64,000 nucleotides of DNA. Source: Symbiodinium sp. CCMP2592. Taxonomy: Eukaryota; Sar; Dinophyceae; Suessiales; Symbiodiniaceae. The notes below the pieces were generated by a model. That model was given only the letters and a program-made list of their open reading frames with translations, searched no databases and had not been told where the DNA came from. The stretch is taken from positions 25,001-89,000 of the forward strand of contig CAJNDT010000988.1 of assembly GCA_905221615.1 (NCBI GenBank). Direction: 5' to 3'. Positions 60,101 through 64,000 of the stretch are shown in pieces (the first letter of the stretch is position 1; the number at the start of each line of letters is the position of its first letter). A program made the translations under genes and the position numbers.

Positions 60101-62840
60101 CATCACCCATCATCGAAGAAGGAACGCGGATTGGGCGCTATCATGCATTCAATCTGACCTGCGTCACAGAATCGCCAGGCGCCCAGGCTCGGAATGGCTT
60201 GACAACAGGTGCCAGGTGGCATTCAGCAGCGTCATTCGATGTGATGAAGGAGGGTGGGTGCTGATCGAGGATTTGGTGAGGCATGAGCAACTATGGACCC
60301 ATGACAGCAGACGCATCACAGAAGCGGTCTCAAGGACCGATGATCAACAGAGGAAGAGAGTGTACAATGAAAGACTCCAGCTATTGTTCCAAGGGAACAT
60401 GCTCGCAGCCACGAGACGCCACAAGGCCAAGATTCGGCTGCAGTTCCTGGGAGTGAGAGTGAAGGACCCCGGCACGGAGACTCTTGGATCCGCAGGCTCG
60501 AACATGTTGGTATCGATTCCTGACCAGATCACAGAGATCCAGAACAATGATCGTTGCCGGCACAGCCAGAGGTACCTGAACGTTTGCAACGGCTGGGTGA
60601 AGCCATGGGCAGTTCGGGCTACAAGTGGTCACTCTGCGCACTCAGATCCCCAGAACAATTTGCTTCAGTTGGACAAGAACAGGTTCGCAATATCTCCATC
60701 TATGACCCTCTTGCAACGTCTTGGAGGCGCGTTCCACGCTACGGCATGCCGCAACTTGGATTCCATTGTCACGCAAGGCATCATGCCTGGTTCGGAGGAC
60801 CCCGACGGGGACTTCGACCATAGGCGCCAATTTCGAGGCAACCAAGGCGGCAGACTCCACAGCTATTGGGGGGTATTCGCACCGTTCGATCACCGGAATG
60901 CGACGACCAAGATGCGGGTACATGGACCACAAGCCAAGCACATGCCGCTGGCGGTCCTCCATGTCCCATCGCAGGACCTTGCACGAGAAGATGGACGTAT
61001 CACAGACAGCGGCATCATGATCGTTGGCCGAACGATACCGTTCCAGTTCGTCAAGGAGGTATGGTTTTGCGTCCCGAATCCTCAAGATACACACTCTTTC
61101 GCTCTGGTGGAAAAGATCTACGATGAACGGTTGGAGAAAGAGATGGTGTTGGACTACAATGCATCACCTTTGCTCCCTGAGTTCGAGAGATACCGAACGC
61201 CAAGCAAGATCATGGAATTGCTTTGCGAGATGCCTCCTGGACCCCACGACACCAGCAAGGAGCAGATCATTCGAGACCTTACGACTGTCCTGGAGTCCCA
61301 CAGGGAGAACACGGTTCGGCATCACTACATGGACAAAGGGATCAAGTTTGTCATCAAGAATTGGCGACCCGAAGACCTACGCAGAGACGAGGATGGAAGG
61401 AGAATGAGGGTGTGCCCGGCATGCTACAACATCGTTCCAGCATGCTTCTCCCGATGCACGTCCTGCTGGTCACAATTCGTTTCTTGCGGATACTACCAAG
61501 GTTCTCCACAACGGGAGACTCCTACGGAGATCCCCAGTGACTTCATTGCTCAGACAATGGAAGCTGCGGCAGCAGCAGTGCCTGAGGCGACCGTCGAGGA
61601 GCAGGAAGCCATGGAGATAGAGACCGTTGCGGAACCTGAGGAAATCCCAGAACCATCTGTCATCGCGGAGGACGATCCAGAACAGGAACCTGATGAAGAA
61701 ATGGACACAGAGCCAGGAGAGGACTTTGATGACGCAGTACCAGATGCAGTTGCACAGGAACGACGTCCCGTCCTCATCGCCGGCCAGTCTTTGAACATCG
61801 ATCCTGAACTACAACTCGCACGTACCGCCATGCAGCCATCCTACTACTCAGGAAAGCGAAATGCCCATTGCATCGACGCCAACATGGCCGCTCTTTCGTA
61901 TATGGCATTCGTGGTATGCAGAACCATCTACAAGGCTTGGTCAGGATTCGCGAAGTGGGCGACTATGCCGTTGTTCCAGATGAAGGAGAATTTCGCACTT
62001 GGCCAACGCTATGATGTGCTCGGAAAATGGGGATCTTTGGCTGTAGTGGACAGAGAGACGGGTGTGAGCAGGGATGTGACTGACGAGGAGATCATTCGCT
62101 TTGCCAAGGAGCCTGAGAACCTCAAGCAGTACGATCCCAACGGGACTTACACTTTGAAGCGCTTCCGGACGAATCAGATGCTTTCGTTGCTTACACGGGG
62201 AGCCAACATGATGGGAATTGGCAGGGACAACTTCAACCCTACTACGTACTTGAAGAGCAACAGGGATGAAGATGTGAAGGCTATGCACTTCTGTTGCCTG
62301 AACGTCCTGTGCGAGGTGATTCCGATGGTGACAGGACACCAACAATTCTCAGTGCTACGACCAACGCCAACTGGACCGGTGGACTTCCTGTACATCGACC
62401 CCGTCGGTATCCTGCTGACTCATGCCGATCATTCAGTCCAGACCATTGGATTGCTGGTGGATCACAATGTGCAAATGCCTGCGCATTTCATGGACAGATT
62501 GGTCAGATCCAAGGCTGAGAGACAGCAAAATCCGACAACCAAACGTACTGAAGCCCTACATCACATCTCGGCCGCTGACTATCTCCCTCCAGGTGGTACT
62601 TCCATCCTGGACACGCCTGTCACTACGGAGGAACGTGCAAGCGCTTCTTCGGCCAAGGGACCTTCAAAAGGGCGTGAGAGAACCGGAGGTGAGCATGGAT
62701 GGACCAATTCCTACTACGACTACACCGCCGGCAAAGGCCGAAACAAAGGCAAGGACAAAGGAAAGCAAAGGGAACAGTATCCAGAGGAAAACCTCCGGCC
62801 CTGGGACCGCGATCCTGCGACCACGCGAAGATGGAGATGA
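57192..62840 (+). CDS. Giant element copy 2 ORF2, C-terminal three quarters, intact Tpt1-like domain (1882 codons)
   Basis: Continues ORF2 uninterrupted to its stop at 62838-62840. It is open where copy 1 is broken (after 42510 and at 45187). Order: globular region; Cys clusters FYCPGCDAMK and HCIGCAH; CCHC knuckle CIACGSDQHHLSNC (about 59500-59541); Tpt1/KptA-like domain about 60150-61100 (DLRHRIA, GGWVLIEDL, AVRATSGHS, FHATACRNLDSIVTQGI, RLHSYWGVF, EVWFCV); zinc-ribbon-like VCPACYNIVPAC...CTSC; acidic linker; unrecognised domain; basic GKGRNKGKDKGK tail, three codons shorter than in copy 1. Tpt1 enzymes use NAD+ to remove RNA 2'-phosphates; a related ADP-ribosyl-transferring activity is possible. 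No assignment beyond the Tpt1-like domain is supported. Confidence 0.87.
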   Translation: MYSRLYHALALVSCVHLPSPPMLTSAVMIEADRDLVDNDDIPEEARINTMNTLNGFRNSLGMGGKPDAATMRSQCTILVQDFDMVARTRGSTHTLRENLGMHGWSEIYIVSPSITTGANYNFQVTKGSLESVNATLDGLTEEQLATVTLHYHLSLQAILIENMSFPMSEVGDGAAIRTDLQRQLKVTYVDPIIAAGKRTTRPPIVNINHDLRFVGAASNYLQHKASLFNGFHALGMYIELELRARACVVIHGSSFWSRMYSQMKHASSGVHTLSAEKVPAPDSRVRFKLGYAIYEKQLFCEKMVSTCFVEASRIRSWDETVRADTVAHPSLVEIWEDKSEVKTSTKISQTWFTGEQQQQIRSGAQGDTVAESSAVTWQDFDIAMTVPEAYYDNRHYWFRIDTYATPNTGYVKGRTFYCPGCDAMKLAECYAQAFFKPTGNGYPGHCIGCAHTSALKMQHQVSSFNDLVASQKYTLACAKHLYDLRLQFVDPRMDIKEFLKACAEVVYEDIGKTVSHYGGLRITASQAIEYAAWGKAKQLAWDRGYDSEGKTCYICYYDAGNCAYAGFMRMLLTPEERQECYRGSALPKEELLGDTVELALGLLTIAMRHPSHFPNWGGLEGANACVRGIERSFFRYASAEAIELITVDSPRKRTPPKKNEQVAEIVNNMSADLVIDFTVIVDGDIYPVEIARTDETQAADNVTDDPGVSVAPPIPAQDVDVDAQPEEEQGAEDPDPRQMIREGFVAQLQDYVGVLAQGEMSVGSDRLTFCIACGSDQHHLSNCTENAATRDLILRSIQIIKESLLRYPRRIPPQQDEPMDVDTTDHVSVASSDRRPKAKARPRRGGEAVRGDVVLIRYENKHNLCTDVENRRGLHDACGVPLQDMGPENSQRVVDLIEQLSDHRDRRLPQRGDRPSFEYDDTIQGYTNAGYECIGGGRPIRCGILDLIPTKGASFIHNRWDIVNEVVLRNITHHRRRNADWALSCIQSDLRHRIARRPGSEWLDNRCQVAFSSVIRCDEGGWVLIEDLVRHEQLWTHDSRRITEAVSRTDDQQRKRVYNERLQLLFQGNMLAATRRHKAKIRLQFLGVRVKDPGTETLGSAGSNMLVSIPDQITEIQNNDRCRHSQRYLNVCNGWVKPWAVRATSGHSAHSDPQNNLLQLDKNRFAISPSMTLLQRLGGAFHATACRNLDSIVTQGIMPGSEDPDGDFDHRRQFRGNQGGRLHSYWGVFAPFDHRNATTKMRVHGPQAKHMPLAVLHVPSQDLAREDGRITDSGIMIVGRTIPFQFVKEVWFCVPNPQDTHSFALVEKIYDERLEKEMVLDYNASPLLPEFERYRTPSKIMELLCEMPPGPHDTSKEQIIRDLTTVLESHRENTVRHHYMDKGIKFVIKNWRPEDLRRDEDGRRMRVCPACYNIVPACFSRCTSCWSQFVSCGYYQGSPQRETPTEIPSDFIAQTMEAAAAAVPEATVEEQEAMEIETVAEPEEIPEPSVIAEDDPEQEPDEEMDTEPGEDFDDAVPDAVAQERRPVLIAGQSLNIDPELQLARTAMQPSYYSGKRNAHCIDANMAALSYMAFVVCRTIYKAWSGFAKWATMPLFQMKENFALGQRYDVLGKWGSLAVVDRETGVSRDVTDEEIIRFAKEPENLKQYDPNGTYTLKRFRTNQMLSLLTRGANMMGIGRDNFNPTTYLKSNRDEDVKAMHFCCLNVLCEVIPMVTGHQQFSVLRPTPTGPVDFLYIDPVGILLTHADHSVQTIGLLVDHNVQMPAHFMDRLVRSKAERQQNPTTKRTEALHHISAADYLPPGGTSILDTPVTTEERASASSAKGPSKGRERTGGEHGWTNSYYDYTAGKGRNKGKDKGKQREQYPEENLRPWDRDPATTRRWR

Positions 62841-63104
62841 ATCAACGCTTGGTCTTCCTCGCCTATCAGTTCGTGACCTCTGAGCTTCGCCCATGGAATG
62901 CCATCGCGAATGCTTCTTTCTTCGGTGACGCCTGATTCGTTTGCCATTTCACGGGATCGTTACTGACGTAGATGAGTGTCACAACGTTTCTAATTGGGAT
63001 GCAAAGCTCTGATTTTCAATGTCAACGTTGCGGCGGAACATTTTCTGTTGTCCTATCGTGCCATCTTCCGGGTGAGCAGCGTCGGAGACGCAACTCATGG
63101 GGGG
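62841..63104 (+). other. Giant element copy 2 3' untranslated region with polypurine tract
   Basis: 264 bases, same length as in copy 1, ending in the ATGGGGGG tract at 63097-63104 next to LTR3. Confidence 0.75.
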
Positions 63105-63582
63105 TGCGAACGGACTGCGATGCCTTGTCAAGTTCTAAGGTGTCACTATAAGAGCTGTGAGCAAGACCATGTAAAGTGCAAGGGAAGGGGGCACGCTACG
63201 CGTCCCTCGACTCTAAGGGGGCACGCTACGCGTCCCTCGACTCTAGGAGTAAGCTTGTGGACGTGCTGCGCACACCGCATCGCTTCTCCTTACCTTTCTA
63301 TGTGACCGCCCACGCAACGTTTGGCTCAAGTCAATGCCCATAGCTAAGTGCTATATGTGTCTTCTATCCTGAGCAATCAGAGCTATCCCGTGCACAGACG
63401 AACCGCCGCCGGCAGCGAGTGCAAAAGGAACGGCCGCCGGTTCTGCCTGCATAGGATTGCACGTGTGGAAGTGTGAGAGAGACAGGGTCCCAGTCTGTGG
63501 AGAGTGCAAGCCAGCCACACCTACATTCATTACAGCTCTGGTGGGGAGAGCAGCAACACAATCGAGATCAAATCCCCACGCA
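63105..63582 (+). repeat. LTR3 (3' LTR of copy 2), 478 bp
   Basis: Begins TGCGAACGG, ends CCCCACGCA. I find no difference from LTR1. It is followed directly by the AGTTG target duplication. Confidence 0.95.
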
Positions 63583-63587
63583 AGTTG
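63583..63587. repeat. Target-site duplication AGTTG (right outer)
   Basis: Exact repeat of 28138-28142; marks the right end of the whole tandem insertion. Confidence 0.9.
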
Positions 63588-64000
63588 AAACTTCGAAGCT
63601 TCGAAGAATGCCGAGCTCACAACCTTTTACCCTTACGCTCTCAATCGTTAAGTCTGCACCCGTGATGATTCGAGGCTCTATTCAACCCGAGACCCGAGTC
63701 CGCAACTCGTCAACCCCCACCTGCGACCCAGAGCTTGAAACCACCTTAAACCCTAAACCCTGAAGGACTTCATTTGCGAAAAGTGCCTGGGCTTTGAATG
63801 TGAGTTGTGGGGTGCACTTGGGGCTCAGGGCTTGGGAGCAACCTTCCAAACATGAGTATCGGACCCCATCATGTAGCCCTCTGTAAGGTCCAAGAGAATC
63901 TATGTCGTGTTGGGGAGCAGAAGGCTTGGGAGGTTTTGGATTGGTCTGTAGATGGCATGGACTCATGGACTGGCACTGCACGGTTTACGCGTCCTGTCAG
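63588..64000. other. No recognisable gene; right flank of the giant element
   Basis: Anonymous sequence. A perfect 16-bp palindrome CTTCGAAGCTTCGAAG lies at 63591-63606, three bases from the target duplication. A telomere-type CCTTAAACCCTAAACCC lies near 63747-63763. Confidence 0.5.

Larger units (their letters stand above)
28143..63582 (+). mobile_element. Tandem double copy of a giant (19.8 kb) Copia-lineage retroelement
   Basis: Structure is LTR1 (28143-28620), internal copy 1 (28621-47467), LTR2 (47468 into an N gap), internal copy 2 (47756-63104, 5' part missing), LTR3 (63105-63582). LTRs are 478 bp, TG...CA. The repeat period is 19,325 bp, so one full unit is about 19.8 kb, several times the usual 5-9 kb of Copia elements. 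Only the outer ends carry a target duplication (AGTTG), so the locus is one insertion event followed or accompanied by tandem duplication. LTR1 and LTR3 look identical by eye, whereas the internal copies differ by scattered substitutions, small indels and locally dense patches. Each unit encodes ORF1 (Gag-Pol with a long C-terminal extension) and ORF2 (no retroviral homology seen). Confidence 0.93.

Noticed and set aside
28143-63582. The two giant copies as two haplotypes of one locus joined by the assembler
   Set aside because: Not excluded, but internal divergence with dense patches greatly exceeds that between the outer LTRs, which is not expected for alleles of one insertion. If the host is haploid, as Symbiodiniaceae cells are, alleles are also unlikely.

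Overview
The window looks like nuclear DNA of a dinoflagellate, most likely Symbiodiniaceae-like. The evidence is the density of Ty1/copia-type LTR retroelements, a decayed LINE tail of a type I associate with dinoflagellates, many degenerate TTTAGGG-type motifs, multi-frame minisatellites and very sparse host genes. This assignment is inference from sequence style; no ribosomal RNA or other marker gene is present.

Layout. 1-4348: simple repeats, anonymous sequence and a LINE tail. 4349-12749: a complete 8.4 kb Copia element on the minus strand, bounded by the 5-bp duplication TATCC, with 241-bp LTRs differing at one base and a Gag-PR-(accessory)-INT-RT-RNase H polyprotein that needs frame changes at three places. 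12750-18190: anonymous sequence, an AT microsatellite, a ~53-bp repeat and a ~35-bp repeat carrying TTTAGGG-like motifs. 18195-20787: the one convincing host gene, a membrane-anchored S33-type serine peptidase split by a frame change. 20790-28137: anonymous sequence and a 2.1 kb ~37-bp minisatellite.

28143-63582 is the main discovery: a giant Copia-lineage retroelement (19.8 kb per unit) present twice in tandem as LTR-internal-LTR-internal-LTR, with one target duplication (AGTTG) at the two outer ends only. The middle LTR runs into a 100-N assembly gap that hides about 3.7 kb if the copies are collinear. Each unit has two giant reading frames. ORF1 (about 3,639 codons after allowing for one frameshift) encodes a coiled-coil N-terminus, capsid-like Gag, two CCCH zinc fingers, DTG protease, integrase, YVDD reverse transcriptase, RNase H and a ~490-residue C-terminal extension. 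ORF2 (about 2,493 codons) lies where env would be in a retrovirus but has no membrane segment. It carries several Cys clusters, a CCHC knuckle and a domain I read as a Tpt1/KptA-like RNA 2'-phosphotransferase.

The primer-binding site of the giant element fits an internal, anticodon-loop-cleaved tRNA rather than a tRNA 3' end. Together with an RNA-repair-type domain in the same element this suggests a testable link between half-tRNA priming and RNA end processing. Each copy is disabled by its own small indels, at different positions, so comparing the two shows that both long frames were intact in the ancestor.
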